64,000 nucleotides of DNA, taken from assembly GCF_019266065.1 (NCBI RefSeq), contig NZ_LPNR01000104.1:1-64000 (forward strand), read 5' to 3'. Of this stretch, positions 1 to 7,931 are shown in pieces. The notes beneath the pieces are model-generated. The model was given only the letters and a program-made list of their open reading frames with translations. It had not been told where the DNA came from and did not search any database. The position numbers and the translations under genes are program-made. Origin of the DNA: Nocardia sp. MH4. GTDB lineage: Bacteria; Actinomycetota; Actinomycetes; Mycobacteriales; Mycobacteriaceae. How positions within the stretch are numbered: the stretch's first letter is position 1; each line of letters starts with the position of its first letter.

Positions 1-69
1 GCGGAGAAGGCCAAGCCCCGCAAGATCGAGATCTCTCGCGAGAGCGAACTCCAGGCCATCGACGCCTGA
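1..69 (+). CDS. Hsp20/alpha-crystallin small heat-shock protein, C-terminal end only
   Basis: The first 22 codons are open and end at TGA. They read AEKAKPRKIEIS followed by a short acidic tail. A basic Ala/Lys-Pro-Arg-Lys-Ile stretch just before the end is typical of actinobacterial Hsp20 proteins of the Hsp18/HspX type, ATP-independent holdases for unfolded protein. The alpha-crystallin domain lies outside the window, so the call rests on the tail alone. Confidence 0.6.
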   Translation, partial: AEKAKPRKIEISRESELQAIDA

Positions 70-89
70 GCCGGGGGTGGAGGTCGACG

Positions 90-356
90 ATGTCAGCCTC
101 GATCATCACCAGCGGCAACGACACCGGCCGCGGGCGGGCGTGGTGGTACGACACCGAGCTGGTGGCCCTCGATCCCGACTACGCGGCCCTGGTCGCCGAG
201 ATCGACGCCATCGGCGCCCGAGTGCGAGGGTGTCCGCCCTGCGTGGGTGACTCGCCCGGGTTCCGCCCGAGGTCCCCGGCGCCGAGGCTGCGATCAAGCC
301 GGTGGCCGACGACACGGGTGGCGCCCACCCAGCGCAGTCCTCCGCCGTTGGAGTAG
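90..356 (+). CDS. small hypothetical protein, possibly frameshifted
   Basis: An 88-residue reading frame starts at an ATG preceded by a GGAGG-like site about 9 bases upstream, 20 bases after the Hsp20 stop. The first ~45 residues look like real protein (AWWYDTELVALDPDYAALV, acidic and aromatic). The rest is Arg/Pro-rich in the style of an out-of-frame G+C-rich read. Another frame from about 251 reads a more natural Ala/Val/Glu-rich peptide, so the gene may be shortened by a frameshift near 220-250. No family is recognised. Confidence 0.35.
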   Translation: MSASIITSGNDTGRGRAWWYDTELVALDPDYAALVAEIDAIGARVRGCPPCVGDSPGFRPRSPAPRLRSSRWPTTRVAPTQRSPPPLE

Positions 357-396
357 CCGCTGGTTTCGAGCCGACCCTGTTCTCGACGAGGAGGTG

Positions 397-690
397 ATGG
401 GTATCGACCGATTCCCGAAGAACTCTTCCAATGAGCTCGATCCGACTCCCCTCGAGTCCGGTGGCCGAACCCTGGCGGGGGTTCGGCCACCGGCTCCGGT
501 CCCGTCCGATGTCTTACCGAAGGCATTCCGGGCCGACCTCGCCGACGGCCGCGAGTTGGGCCCGGATGTCACCGCGGTGTACGCAGGCGAATCCGCCAGC
601 GTTATCGACGCCGCTGATCTGTTCGACCGTATCGACCAAGCATGGAGCGTTCCCTGTGCCGACGACGACCTCTCTTGCCTCGCCTACTGA
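397..690 (+). CDS. hypothetical protein, 97 aa
   Basis: The ATG is preceded by GAGGAGG, a near-ideal ribosome site, although an in-frame GTG one codon earlier is also possible. The product is acidic and soluble, with no membrane segment: an N-terminal MGIDRFPKNSSNELDPTP and a C-terminal half rich in Asp/Ala (AVYAGESASVIDAADLFDR). I do not recognise a family. Its 3' end overlaps the cold-shock-domain gene by 35 bases in another frame, which suggests co-transcription with it. Confidence 0.5.
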   Translation: MGIDRFPKNSSNELDPTPLESGGRTLAGVRPPAPVPSDVLPKAFRADLADGRELGPDVTAVYAGESASVIDAADLFDRIDQAWSVPCADDDLSCLAY

Positions 691-1057
691 TCCGCATACC
701 CCTCCGGACCCGCACCGGCACCCCGGTACCGACGCCATCGCCTGGCAGCCCGGCCGAGTCGACTGGTTCGATGCCGAGAAGGGGTTCGGGTTCCTGACTC
801 CCGACCACGGCGGACCGGCGGTGTTCTGCGACTACACCGCCATCGACACCCCCGGCTACAAGACACTGCACGCCGGGCAGCGCGTGATCTTCACCGCGAC
901 CGACACCGGTCGCGGCCCCGAGGCCGTCCGGATCCTGACCTACGACGAGCCTGCCACCGACATCGACGCCATCGCGTCGACTCCGCTGCCGCGGACCGGC
1001 GCGCGGCAGCTGTCGTGGTCACGCCGGACCCGCTGCCGACGAGCACTGGCCGCCTGA
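656..1057 (+). CDS. cold-shock-domain protein, C-terminus possibly frameshifted
   Basis: The cold-shock (OB-fold, single-stranded nucleic-acid binding) domain spans about residues 35-95. It has the RNP-1-like motif KGFGFLTP preceded by GRVDWFDAE, which matches the canonical KWFNxxKGFGFI. I chose GTG 656 because a GGAG lies 8 bases upstream and the reading before it is low quality. The final ~25 residues are Arg-rich and unnatural. The frame starting near 1018 instead reads VVTPDPLPDEHWPPDPYP, a plausible continuation, so the 3' end may be frameshifted around 970-1015. The nucleic-acid chaperone role is by family; its target is unknown. Confidence 0.65.
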   Translation: MPTTTSLASPTDPHTPPDPHRHPGTDAIAWQPGRVDWFDAEKGFGFLTPDHGGPAVFCDYTAIDTPGYKTLHAGQRVIFTATDTGRGPEAVRILTYDEPATDIDAIASTPLPRTGARQLSWSRRTRCRRALAA

Positions 1058-1224
1058 CCCCTATCCGATTGCGGTGCGACATGCCACCGCCCACCCGGTC
1101 ACGATGACTGCAAGGTCGCAGTGTCGAAACCTGTCGGCGGCGCTCGGTCGAGCTCAGGTATCGGCCCGGGACGTCACCCCGCGTAGCGACCCCCGGCAGT
1201 GGAGTAAATCTGCTGTGATGAGTG

Positions 1225-1253
1225 TAGACATTATCGAGGCGGGGATATATAGT
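1225..1253 (+). promoter_or_regulatory. strong sigma-70-type promoter
   Basis: TAGACA (1225-1230) is separated by exactly 17 bases from TATAGT (1248-1253). This is close to consensus, which is uncommon in such G+C-rich DNA. No plausible start codon or ribosome site follows closely. The predicted transcript starts at about 1260 and runs into the structured region that ends at the hairpin at 1538-1567. Confidence 0.6.
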
Positions 1254-1259
1254 CGCTGA

Positions 1260-1570
1260 CGTTCCAGTGGAGAAATCAGATGGCCGGGCAGGCGAACTGC
1301 CCGGGATGACAGTTCGACCGTCCCCTCCGGCGGAGAAGAGAATCCGGTGCACTCGGCCGGACCGCCGGAGGGGGTGAAGACCGTAAGACACCGCAGGTAG
1401 AACCGACGAAATTGGAGGTGGTGGCCACTGCACAGTCATTTGCCAGTCCCGCATCCCGGGAGTTGTCGGATGCGGTGTCTCAGATCGGCCCTTACGGCCG
1501 TCGAACTCATGTGAAACCAATCCCTCAGTCGTACATCAAGGCCCCGGCGCCAGCGCGCCGGGGCCTTCCG
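1260..1570 (+). ncRNA. candidate structured non-coding RNA, about 310 nt
   Basis: The segment lies between a near-consensus promoter and a perfect terminator-like hairpin and has no convincing coding frame. It holds an 8-bp stem (1284-1291 with 1297-1304) and a 12-bp perfect inverted repeat, CCCCTCCGGCGG at 1322-1333 with its complement at 1372-1383. The length and promoter-terminator layout resemble the ~300-nt RNA-polymerase-binding Ms1/MTS2823 RNA of mycobacteria and relatives, but I cannot align it. A regulatory leader such as a degenerate cobalamin riboswitch (GAATCCGGTGCA at about 1340, GCCACTG at about 1424) is the alternative. The identity is inference. Confidence 0.4.
1538..1567 (+). 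terminator. 13-bp perfect hairpin, terminator-like
   Basis: AAGGCCCCGGCGC is followed by a CAGC loop and its exact complement. This is a very stable 13-bp stem with a four-base loop. No U-tract follows, which is usual for actinobacterial intrinsic terminators. It sits about 280-310 bases downstream of the promoter at 1225-1253 and would define the 3' end of that transcript. Confidence 0.6.
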
Positions 1571-1689
1571 GTGTCGAACCCGAGACGCTTCGTGCGGCAC
1601 CCGAACACCGACCCCATCAACCGACCCGGCACCGCGGACAAACTCGACGACGACACCTACCCGACATTGCTGACCGAGGACGGCCAGCA

Positions 1690-2364
1690 ACTGCTGCGCG
1701 GTTTCCAGTCCCGTTGCGTCATCACCCTCGCCCCGTCAGGAGCCCTGTTCGCGGGCAACGCCGCTCACGCCTGGACGCCGCTGACTCGTCCGCCGACCTC
1801 GGCGGTCGGACTGATGTTCGGCGCCGTGGCGCACAGGCACGGGTGGCCTGCGTGGTCGGTGGAACGGGACGGCTGGCCGACGGCATGGCCGGTGTGCTGC
1901 GCGCACTGGGCGGTCGCATCGAAACCCGTTGTGCCATAGGGGAAGTACACCAACTGACCGGTTTCGATTACGTGATGTTCGATACCGGTCCACAGTTGCC
2001 GCTGCGGCTCCTCGGCCATCGCCCGCCGGGGCGTGTACGGCGCGCTACGCCGACATCGCTACGGCGCGGCGGCCTTCAAGGTCGACATAGCTTACGTATC
2101 GCCGCCATCCACGTCAGCACTCCGCGGGAGCTGCAGCGCTCGAACCCGACCTATGTCGGCGGGGACATCAACTGCGGAGCCCTCGATCTGGTGAATCTCA
2201 TCGCTCGCCCGAGGCTTTCGCTGGATCCGTACTGGCTCGGTGTCGACGGCCATCGCCTGTGCTCCTCCTCGACACCGTCCGGTACCGGGGTGCACGGCAT
2301 GTGTGGACATCTCGCCGCGCTGTCGGCGCTTCGCCGCGACGGTCACGCCCCACGTCGGCGGTGA
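1690..2364 (+). pseudogene. decayed NAD(P)/FAD-dependent oxidoreductase (phytoene-desaturase-like), 5'-truncated
   Basis: Recognisable pieces of this family appear in order but in three frames. ALFAGNAAHAWTPL is in one frame (about 1735-1780). GGTGRLADGMAGVLRALGG is in a second (about 1850-1910). A YGALRRHRYGAAAFKVDIAY stretch is in a third (about 2035-2095). The second frame returns with NPTYVGGDIN, ARPRLSLDPYW and CSSSTPSGTGVHGMCGH to the end. The Rossmann GxGxxG N-terminus is missing. At least three frameshifts plus the 5' loss make it non-functional. In intact homologues these motifs surround the FAD and substrate pocket. Confidence 0.75.
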
Positions 2365-2414
2365 CACCGTCACGGCGGGGCTCCGGTTGCTGGGGGCAGG
2401 CGTTCGGCTGCTGA

Positions 2415-2528
2415 ATGGGTGTCGACACCGCCCTGGTCACCATGGTGCTGCCCAAGGCCGACGACGCTGCCCAGGAGGTGGGCGTGCTGACGCTCGCCAG
2501 CGCGGGGCGGCTCGCCGGGCAATCACGT
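2415..2528 (+). pseudogene. fragment of an MFS sugar-type transporter
   Basis: A short frame reads MGVDTALVTMVLPKADDAAQ then EVGVLTLASAGRLAGQ. This matches the conserved stretch VDxALxxxVLPxxxDAAxDLGVLxxANA found near the last helices of actinobacterial major-facilitator transporters. Nothing else of the transporter is present on either side, so this is a deletion remnant of about 35 codons. It lies between the oxidoreductase pseudogene and the AraC gene. Confidence 0.5.
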
Positions 2529-2628
2529 CGGCACACCGAACGGTCGCGTAGCTGTCCACGGTGCCATGCACGGCCTGCCGGTTCGTGGCGGTGGTCGCCG
2601 TGCGCCCGTGCCGCGTATATTTCAGGCG

Positions 2629-3384
2629 ATGCACGCGTCGGACGAGCGACAGCCATTGATCTCGCGGTGGTCCGGCATCGGGCGCTTGCGTCCCGGTGTG
2701 CTCGAGATCGAGGGTCCGTTGGGAAGTCTGCCCGCTCATTCGCACCACTCGGTGCAGGTGGCCGTCGCCCATCAGGGGACGTTCGTCGTCGAGGATCCCC
2801 AGGGCCGTCAGCGGCGGACCACCGCGGCGATCGTTCCCGCCGATCAGTCGCACGCGTTAAGCGCCGTCGACGCCTGGGGCGTCGTGGCGCACGTCGAGCC
2901 CGAGTCTTGTCTGGGCGCCGAGCTGATCGCGCTGGTCGACGACCCGTCCCACGCTCGCGCCTGGGAGCACGCGGGACAGACCCTGACCGCGGGGCACAGC
3001 GCGTATGTGGACGGGCGTCTGCGCTCTCCCGGAAACACCTCGCACTCGCTTCATCCGGGAGTCGCCGCCGCGCGCACCCGTCTTCAGACCGAACTGGACT
3101 CACGACCCCTGCGGCTTCGCGACCTCGCCGCGAGCGTTCATCTGTCGGAGAGCAGACTGGCCCACCTCTTCGCCCAGGAGCTCGGAATCACCTTCCGGGC
3201 TTACGTGCGATGGCTCCGGCTGCTCCGGGCGACCGCGGCGGTCGCGCAGGGCCGGACGCTCACCGACGCGGCTCACCTGGCCGGGTTCACCGACAGCTCC
3301 CACCTCACGAGGACGTGTCGCCGCACCTTCGGCGGCCCGCCCACCGCGTTCGGCACGATCCGTTGGGAGATCCTGCCGATCTAG
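2629..3384 (+). CDS. AraC-family transcriptional regulator
   Basis: The 251-residue protein has an N-terminal cupin-like sensing domain (HSHHSVQVAVAHQGTFVVED, about residues 35-60) and a C-terminal double helix-turn-helix. The first helix pair is around LRDLAASVHLSESRLAHLF; the second is DAAHLAGFTDSSHLTRTCRR followed by the usual FGGPPTAF in place of GxSPxxyR. The ATG at 2629 removes an Arg/Gly-rich upstream extension. It lies 66 bases ahead of the lipase-like hydrolase on the same strand and is the likely local regulator, although the operator is not evident. Confidence 0.85.
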   Translation: MHASDERQPLISRWSGIGRLRPGVLEIEGPLGSLPAHSHHSVQVAVAHQGTFVVEDPQGRQRRTTAAIVPADQSHALSAVDAWGVVAHVEPESCLGAELIALVDDPSHARAWEHAGQTLTAGHSAYVDGRLRSPGNTSHSLHPGVAAARTRLQTELDSRPLRLRDLAASVHLSESRLAHLFAQELGITFRAYVRWLRLLRATAAVAQGRTLTDAAHLAGFTDSSHLTRTCRRTFGGPPTAFGTIRWEILPI

Positions 3385-3450
3385 CAGGTTGGTCCAATCC
3401 TGGAGCAAGGGGAAGCGGCGAGGCTCGAGCAGACCGGAAAGGAACTGCTC

Positions 3451-4323
3451 GTGAACAACGCACCCATCGTCGACTCCTTTACGCCGGACGGCGTCGGCCC
3501 CCGACTCACCTCGCACCGCTGGGCCCCGAGCGGGCCTGCGCGGGCCAGTGTCGTCCTCTTGCACGGTCTCGGCGAGCACGCCGCCCGCTACGACCGCACG
3601 GCTCGATCGTTCACCGCGGTCGGCTTCTCCGTGCTTGCCATGGACTACGAAGGATTCGGGCGATCCGAAGGACGCCGCGGCGACGTCCGATACCAGTCGA
3701 CGGCGCGGGCCGTGGACCATCTGATCGCCCACGAGCGCAGGCGAACGGGCGGCGCGCCGGTCGTGCTGTACGGCCACAGCCTGGGCGGGCTCTACGCGTT
3801 CCTCTACGCGGCGGACCGGCCGGGGACGGACGTGGCCGCGGTCGTGGCGACCGGACCCGCTTTCGACTCGGAGCTGCGGAAGCAGCGTCTCAAGCTGGCT
3901 GTGGTCAGGAGCCTCGGACGCACCTTCGCCACCCTGACATTGCCGAACGGGCTGCGGTTCGAGCGTGTCAATCGCGACCCCGACGTCGTCGCCGAACGGC
4001 ACGCCGACCCCTTGGTTCATGGGCGGGCGACGGCACGCTTCGCGATCGACGTCGTGGCACAGATGGATCGCGTGGCATCGGCTGCCACCCGAGTCGCCGT
4101 ACCGCTCCTCGTGGTTCACGGCGACGCCGATCTGATCAATCCGCTCTCCGCCAGCCGCCGGGTGGTCGACCGCGTGCCATCGGCGACGCTGATGACCTGT
4201 CCGGGCGTCTACCACGGGGTGGAGGATGAACCAGAGGGGCCGGCCATCCTGGCCGACGTCATCGCATGGGTCGACCGGACGCTCGGCGGCGGGAAGTCCG
4301 ACGCCGAGCGTCATCCCGGGTGA
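3451..4323 (+). CDS. alpha/beta hydrolase, monoacylglycerol-lipase type
   Basis: The 290-residue single-domain serine hydrolase has the oxyanion motif LLHGLGEHAARY (HG), the nucleophile elbow YGHSLGG (Ser in GHSLG), a late acid in VVHGDADLINP and the catalytic His in CPGVYHGVEDEPE. LHGLGEH and the MDYEGFGRSEG strand are typical of monoacylglycerol lipase/lysophospholipase proteins, which release fatty acid from monoglycerides. There is no signal peptide, so it is probably cytoplasmic. The start is GTG, with GGAAAGGA about 10 bases upstream. It may be co-transcribed with the AraC gene and converges with the DUF6326 gene, leaving only 12 bases between their ends. Confidence 0.85.
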   Translation: MNNAPIVDSFTPDGVGPRLTSHRWAPSGPARASVVLLHGLGEHAARYDRTARSFTAVGFSVLAMDYEGFGRSEGRRGDVRYQSTARAVDHLIAHERRRTGGAPVVLYGHSLGGLYAFLYAADRPGTDVAAVVATGPAFDSELRKQRLKLAVVRSLGRTFATLTLPNGLRFERVNRDPDVVAERHADPLVHGRATARFAIDVVAQMDRVASAATRVAVPLLVVHGDADLINPLSASRRVVDRVPSATLMTCPGVYHGVEDEPEGPAILADVIAWVDRTLGGGKSDAERHPG

Positions 4324-4335
4324 CCCCGAGACAGT

Positions 4336-4818
4336 TCACGCTTGCTGCTGCGCGCGAACGGTTTCGGGGTCCGGGCTGGTCGTCGAAGGTACGGTGCGGG
4401 GCCAGCTCCAGGCGTACCGCAGGATGAGGCCGAGAAGGATCAGTTCCAAGACGATGCCGAGGCCGTAGAAGTACAGCCAGGACGCGCCCACCACGTTGAA
4501 CACCGTGACGGGGACGTAGAGCGAAGCCACGACGAGGTTCGCGACGCGGTTCACCCCGGCGGGCAGCGTCATCGACAGCACGACCATGAAGATCGGGACG
4601 GCCAGGAGAGTCAGCGCCGAGGTCGAAAAGGTCTGGGAGAGAGCGAACTCGAAGACCCTGCCGTCGAGGATGTCCTGCACGACGCCGGGCGTGAAGAAGT
4701 TGAGGATGTCCACGTAGGCGTACAGGAACATGAAGCTCGTCCACGCGGCGGCGAGCTTGGCTCGCACCGGCATCGGCTGGGCGTCCAGGGTGGTGGTGGG
4801 TTGCGGTGTTCTCATCAT
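4336..4818 (-). CDS. DUF6326-like four-helix membrane protein
   Basis: The 160-residue protein has about four hydrophobic helices: LAAAWTSFMFLYAYVDILNF, TLLAVPIFMVVLSMTLP, VANLVVASLYVPVTVFNVV and FYGLGIVLELILLGLIL. Its N- and C-termini are polar. The aromatic FMFLYAYVDILNFFTPG signature is what I remember for the uncharacterised DUF6326 family. Two adjacent ATGs (4818 and 4815) follow GGAG; either could start it, and a longer upstream extension lacks a site. It is divergent from the histidine-kinase gene at 4975. The function is unknown. Confidence 0.7.
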   Translation of the reverse strand: MMRTPQPTTTLDAQPMPVRAKLAAAWTSFMFLYAYVDILNFFTPGVVQDILDGRVFEFALSQTFSTSALTLLAVPIFMVVLSMTLPAGVNRVANLVVASLYVPVTVFNVVGASWLYFYGLGIVLELILLGLILRYAWSWPRTVPSTTSPDPETVRAQQQA

Positions 4819-4974
4819 GGGCTCCGTTGTGGGACGGGTAGGTAGGTCCACGATCGCTGAGCCCGGCGCCGGGCACACCGGCCCGGAGGCCGGAGTTCAC
4901 CTGGCCGATGGCATGGTCTCCGTCTCGTTCTTTCGGCGGATACGCCGAGGCACTCCGATCCCTAGGCTGGAGCC

Positions 4975-6114
4975 GTGGTCACCGTCCGTCGCTCCCTCTG
5001 GCATGAGCCGCGGCCCGGAGACGCCCCGCCCATCGGTCGTCTCGACTGGCTGCTGGTGGGGGTGTTCGCGGCCGCCACCCTGGTCGAACTCGCCCTTGCG
5101 CCGGGCTCTGCTTGGCGACCCCTTGTCGCGGTGCTCGCCCTGGGGCTGATGCCCGCCCTGCTCTGGCGGCGAATCCGCCCCCTGTCGGCCGCCCTGGTCG
5201 GGTGGGGCATCGCGGGGCTGCTCTCGATCCTGCAGCTGACGGCCGATGCCGGGGACCTCGCCCGCTATTCCATGATGGCCGTCTTGATCCTCCTCTACTC
5301 GCTGGTGCGGTGGGGTTCGGGACGGGAGATCGTCGTGGGCACGGCGTTCGTGGCAGTCGTCGTCGCGCTGGGGATGTACGCCTCCTCCGCGGGCTTGGCC
5401 GATGTTTTCGGCGGAACCGTCCTCGTGCTGTTGTTCGTCGCCCTGGCGGCGGTGTTCCGCTACCGCGCGGACCTCTGGCATCGCCAACAGCGCGAGATCC
5501 GCAATCAGGAGCGGGTGGCGCTGGCGCGCGAGCTGCACGACACCGTTGCCCACCACGTCTCGGCCATCGCGGTGCAAGCACAGGCCGGTGGCGTGGTCGC
5601 CGCCGTGCAGCCGGAGAAGGCCGTCGAGATCCTGGCCGCGATAGAGTCCGAAGCGTCGCGAACTCTGGCAGAGATGAGGTCCATGGTGCGGGTGCTGCGT
5701 GCAGACGAAGCCGTCGCCTACGCACCGCAGCTGGGTGTCGCGGACCTGCCTGCGCTGGCGCGCGCCGACGCGACGCTCACCGTCGAGGTCTCGCTGGACG
5801 GTTCGTCGACCCGGCTGGCACGTCCCGTGGACGCCGCGCTCTACCGGCTCGCGCAGGAGTCGCTGACCAATGCCGCACGGCACGCCCGGAGCGCGACCCG
5901 CGTCGCGATCGACGTCCGCCGCGACGGCGACACCGTCAAGCTGCGGGTCAGCGACGATGGACAGACCGCGCCGGGGCCGGTCCCGGCACCTGGATTCGGT
6001 CTGCTGGGCATGGCCGAACGTGCCCAGCTCCTGGGCGGGTCGCTGTCCGCGGGGCCGGGGCGCGACGGTGGTTGGGTGGTCGAGGCGGTCCTGCCCGTGG
6101 ACGCGCCGGCATGA
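4975..6114 (+). CDS. sensor histidine kinase, NarL/DesK-type (HisKA_3)
   Basis: The 379-residue kinase has six or so membrane helices in residues 25-165, then a HisKA_3 dimerisation box ALARELHDTVAHHVSA with the phospho-acceptor His at residue 188. A HATPase_c domain follows, with an N-box (RLAQESLTNAARHA), VSDDGQ and a glycine lid GFGLLGMAERAQLLGG. There is no obvious extracellular sensory domain; the signal probably acts within the membrane. The GTG start has GGAG close upstream. Its stop overlaps the start of the response-regulator gene (ATGA), so the two are translationally coupled. Confidence 0.92.
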   Translation: MVTVRRSLWHEPRPGDAPPIGRLDWLLVGVFAAATLVELALAPGSAWRPLVAVLALGLMPALLWRRIRPLSAALVGWGIAGLLSILQLTADAGDLARYSMMAVLILLYSLVRWGSGREIVVGTAFVAVVVALGMYASSAGLADVFGGTVLVLLFVALAAVFRYRADLWHRQQREIRNQERVALARELHDTVAHHVSAIAVQAQAGGVVAAVQPEKAVEILAAIESEASRTLAEMRSMVRVLRADEAVAYAPQLGVADLPALARADATLTVEVSLDGSSTRLARPVDAALYRLAQESLTNAARHARSATRVAIDVRRDGDTVKLRVSDDGQTAPGPVPAPGFGLLGMAERAQLLGGSLSAGPGRDGGWVVEAVLPVDAPA

Positions 6115-6767
6115 GCATTCGTGTGGTCGTAGCCGACGACCAGGACTTGGTCCGGACCGGGCTGGTGATGATCCTCGGCGCGCAACCCGATCTCGAGGTC
6201 GTGGGGGAGGCGGCGGACGGGCTCGCAGCGCTCGACCTGGCGACTCGGCTGCGTCCCGATGTCCTGCTGGTCGACATCCGGATGCCCGGGCTCGACGGCG
6301 TCGAGGTGACGCGACGCCTCGCCGGGCCGGGCGTCCCGGACCCGATGGCGGTCGTCGTGATCACCACCTTCGACCTCGATGAGTACGTTCTCGGCGCCCT
6401 ACGCGCCGGCGCCCGCGGCTTCCTGCTCAAAGACGCCGGGCCGGAGCTGCTCGTCCAGGCCATCCACGCGGCGGCCAACGGGGACGCCCTGATCGCCCCC
6501 AACGTCACCCGCCGGCTGCTGGCGACCTTCGCCGGCCAGGCGCCGGTGGTACCGGTCCAGCCCATCGACCCGCTCACCGAGCGCGAGGAGGAGGTGCTCG
6601 CGCTGGTGGCGCGCGGGCGGACCAACGCCGAGATCGCCATCGAGCTCTTCGTCGGCCTGAGCACGGTCAAGACCCACGTCGCCTCGTTGATGAGCAAGCT
6701 CGGCGCCCGCAACCGCGTCGAGATCGCGATGTGGGCATACGACACCAGACGCGGACGCGTCGATTAG
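6111..6767 (+). CDS. NarL/LuxR-type response regulator
   Basis: The 218-residue protein has an N-terminal receiver (acidic pair VADDQD at 8-12, phosphorylation Asp55 in LLVDIRMPGLDG, switch Thr in VVITTFD, Lys in FLLKDAG). It also has a C-terminal LuxR helix-turn-helix, LTEREEEVLALVARGRTNAE then LFVGLSTVKTHVASLMSKLG. It is the partner of the kinase immediately upstream. Likely targets include its own promoter or the downstream CPBP gene at 6975, but no duplicated operator is evident. Confidence 0.93.
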   Translation: MSIRVVVADDQDLVRTGLVMILGAQPDLEVVGEAADGLAALDLATRLRPDVLLVDIRMPGLDGVEVTRRLAGPGVPDPMAVVVITTFDLDEYVLGALRAGARGFLLKDAGPELLVQAIHAAANGDALIAPNVTRRLLATFAGQAPVVPVQPIDPLTEREEEVLALVARGRTNAEIAIELFVGLSTVKTHVASLMSKLGARNRVEIAMWAYDTRRGRVD

Positions 6768-6974
6768 CGGGTGCGGGGGACGCCGGGTAGGGGAGTCTTC
6801 AGGGTAGATTTCCGGGTCTTTCCAGGATTCGGTGAACGAAACCCGTTGCTACGGTCCGTGCATGAACCATGATGCGTGCTTTTCGACAACGAATTCTGTT
6901 CTGTACAGCCCGTTGTCGACGTCGACGCGAGGACTGGCAGGCAAGGATTCTGTCGCCGGCGGCAGCGGGCAGCC

Positions 6975-7931
6975 ATGACAACAGTCCGTGCGCGCGGCAA
7001 TTCGACCGGATCGACTTTCCCCGATGTCGCGTGGTTCTTCGGGATCGCGATCGTGCTGTGCTACACCCTGTCCGTCCCGATGGTCTTTCGGCTCGTCTCC
7101 ACGGATCTCAACAACCTGATCGTTCCGATCCTGCAACTGACCCCGCTCCTCGCCGCGATCATCCTGTGGCTCGCCCGCCGACCCGGAACGTTCCGCGAGA
7201 CGTTCGCCACCGGGTGGCGCGGCACACCCCGGTGGGCAGGCATCGGCATCGGCCTCATCGCCGCCATCGCCGCCATCCAGACGGGCATCGCGGTGGCATC
7301 GGGGATCTGGCCGCTCAACCCGCTCGACCAGATCTCGGCGGCGACGGTGTGGATCGTTCCGGTCTTCGTCCTGCAGTCGGTCTTCGCGATCGGAGAGGAG
7401 TTCGGCTGGCGCGGCTGGCTGGCGACTCGCGCCGCGTCCTGGGGATTCTGGCCGCTGGCCCTTGTCAGCGGTGCGGTCTGGATCGTCTGGCACCTGCCGG
7501 TGCTCGCCGTCGTCGGAGACCGCCCACCGTGGGATGTCGTCCTCTATTTCGCGGGCATGCTGCCCTGGGCGCCCCTGCTGCTCGCGCTTCGTTGGCGGTC
7601 GGGGAGTGTTTGGCCGGTAGTCATGACGCACGGAGCGATCAACAGCGTCCGGGTGTATCTGCTGCAATCGGTCCCCGATGCGACCGATCATCTGCTCATC
7701 GAAGCGATCGGCTGGGTGCTGACCCTCGCCGCCGCGGTGTGGCTGATGCGCACGAACCGGCGGCCAGTACTGCCGCCAGCCCTTCTCGCAGGTCCTCGAC
7801 GAAGTACTCGGGAACCTCGAGCGAGGGGAAATGGCCCCCGGCCGCGGGCGTGGTCCATCGGACGATCTGCCGGTAGCGCTGCTGTGCCCAAGGGCGCGGG
7901 CACTTCTCGGTGTCGCGGGGGTACATGGTGA
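6975..7931 (+). CDS. CPBP-family (CAAX protease / bacteriocin-processing) membrane metalloprotease, 3' end fused past its natural stop
   Basis: This multi-pass protein has all three CPBP (Abi) motifs: IGEEFGWRGWL (EExxxR), VWIVWHLPVLAV (His) and VVMTHGAINSVRV (HxxxN). These residues bind the metal in intramembrane glutamic proteases of the Rce1 type. The ATG at 6975 drops an Arg-rich leader, but there is no clear ribosome site. The true membrane domain ends near WLMRTNRRP (about 7760). The remaining ~55 residues are Arg/Gly/Pro-rich and lie antisense to the end of the epoxide hydrolase gene, so the original stop has probably been lost at a junction around 7760-7790. Confidence 0.75.
   Translation: MTTVRARGNSTGSTFPDVAWFFGIAIVLCYTLSVPMVFRLVSTDLNNLIVPILQLTPLLAAIILWLARRPGTFRETFATGWRGTPRWAGIGIGLIAAIAAIQTGIAVASGIWPLNPLDQISAATVWIVPVFVLQSVFAIGEEFGWRGWLATRAASWGFWPLALVSGAVWIVWHLPVLAVVGDRPPWDVVLYFAGMLPWAPLLLALRWRSGSVWPVVMTHGAINSVRVYLLQSVPDATDHLLIEAIGWVLTLAAAVWLMRTNRRPVLPPALLAGPRRSTREPRARGNGPRPRAWSIGRSAGSAAVPKGAGTSRCRGGTW

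Noticed and set aside
1330..1470. Cobalamin riboswitch (GAATCCGGTGCA and GCCACTG segments)
   Set aside because: The conserved B12-box (GCCAGGAGACC-like) is not present in the right place, so the riboswitch is only mentioned as an alternative.
1564..1590. Minus-strand GGGTTCGACACC resembling a tRNA T-loop
   Set aside because: The T-stem has mismatches and it lies inside the terminator/oxidoreductase remnant, with no cloverleaf.
2415..4229. Long plus-strand Arg-rich frame across the AraC and hydrolase genes
   Set aside because: Its composition is that of an out-of-frame G+C-rich read, and the other frame carries clear AraC and hydrolase motifs.
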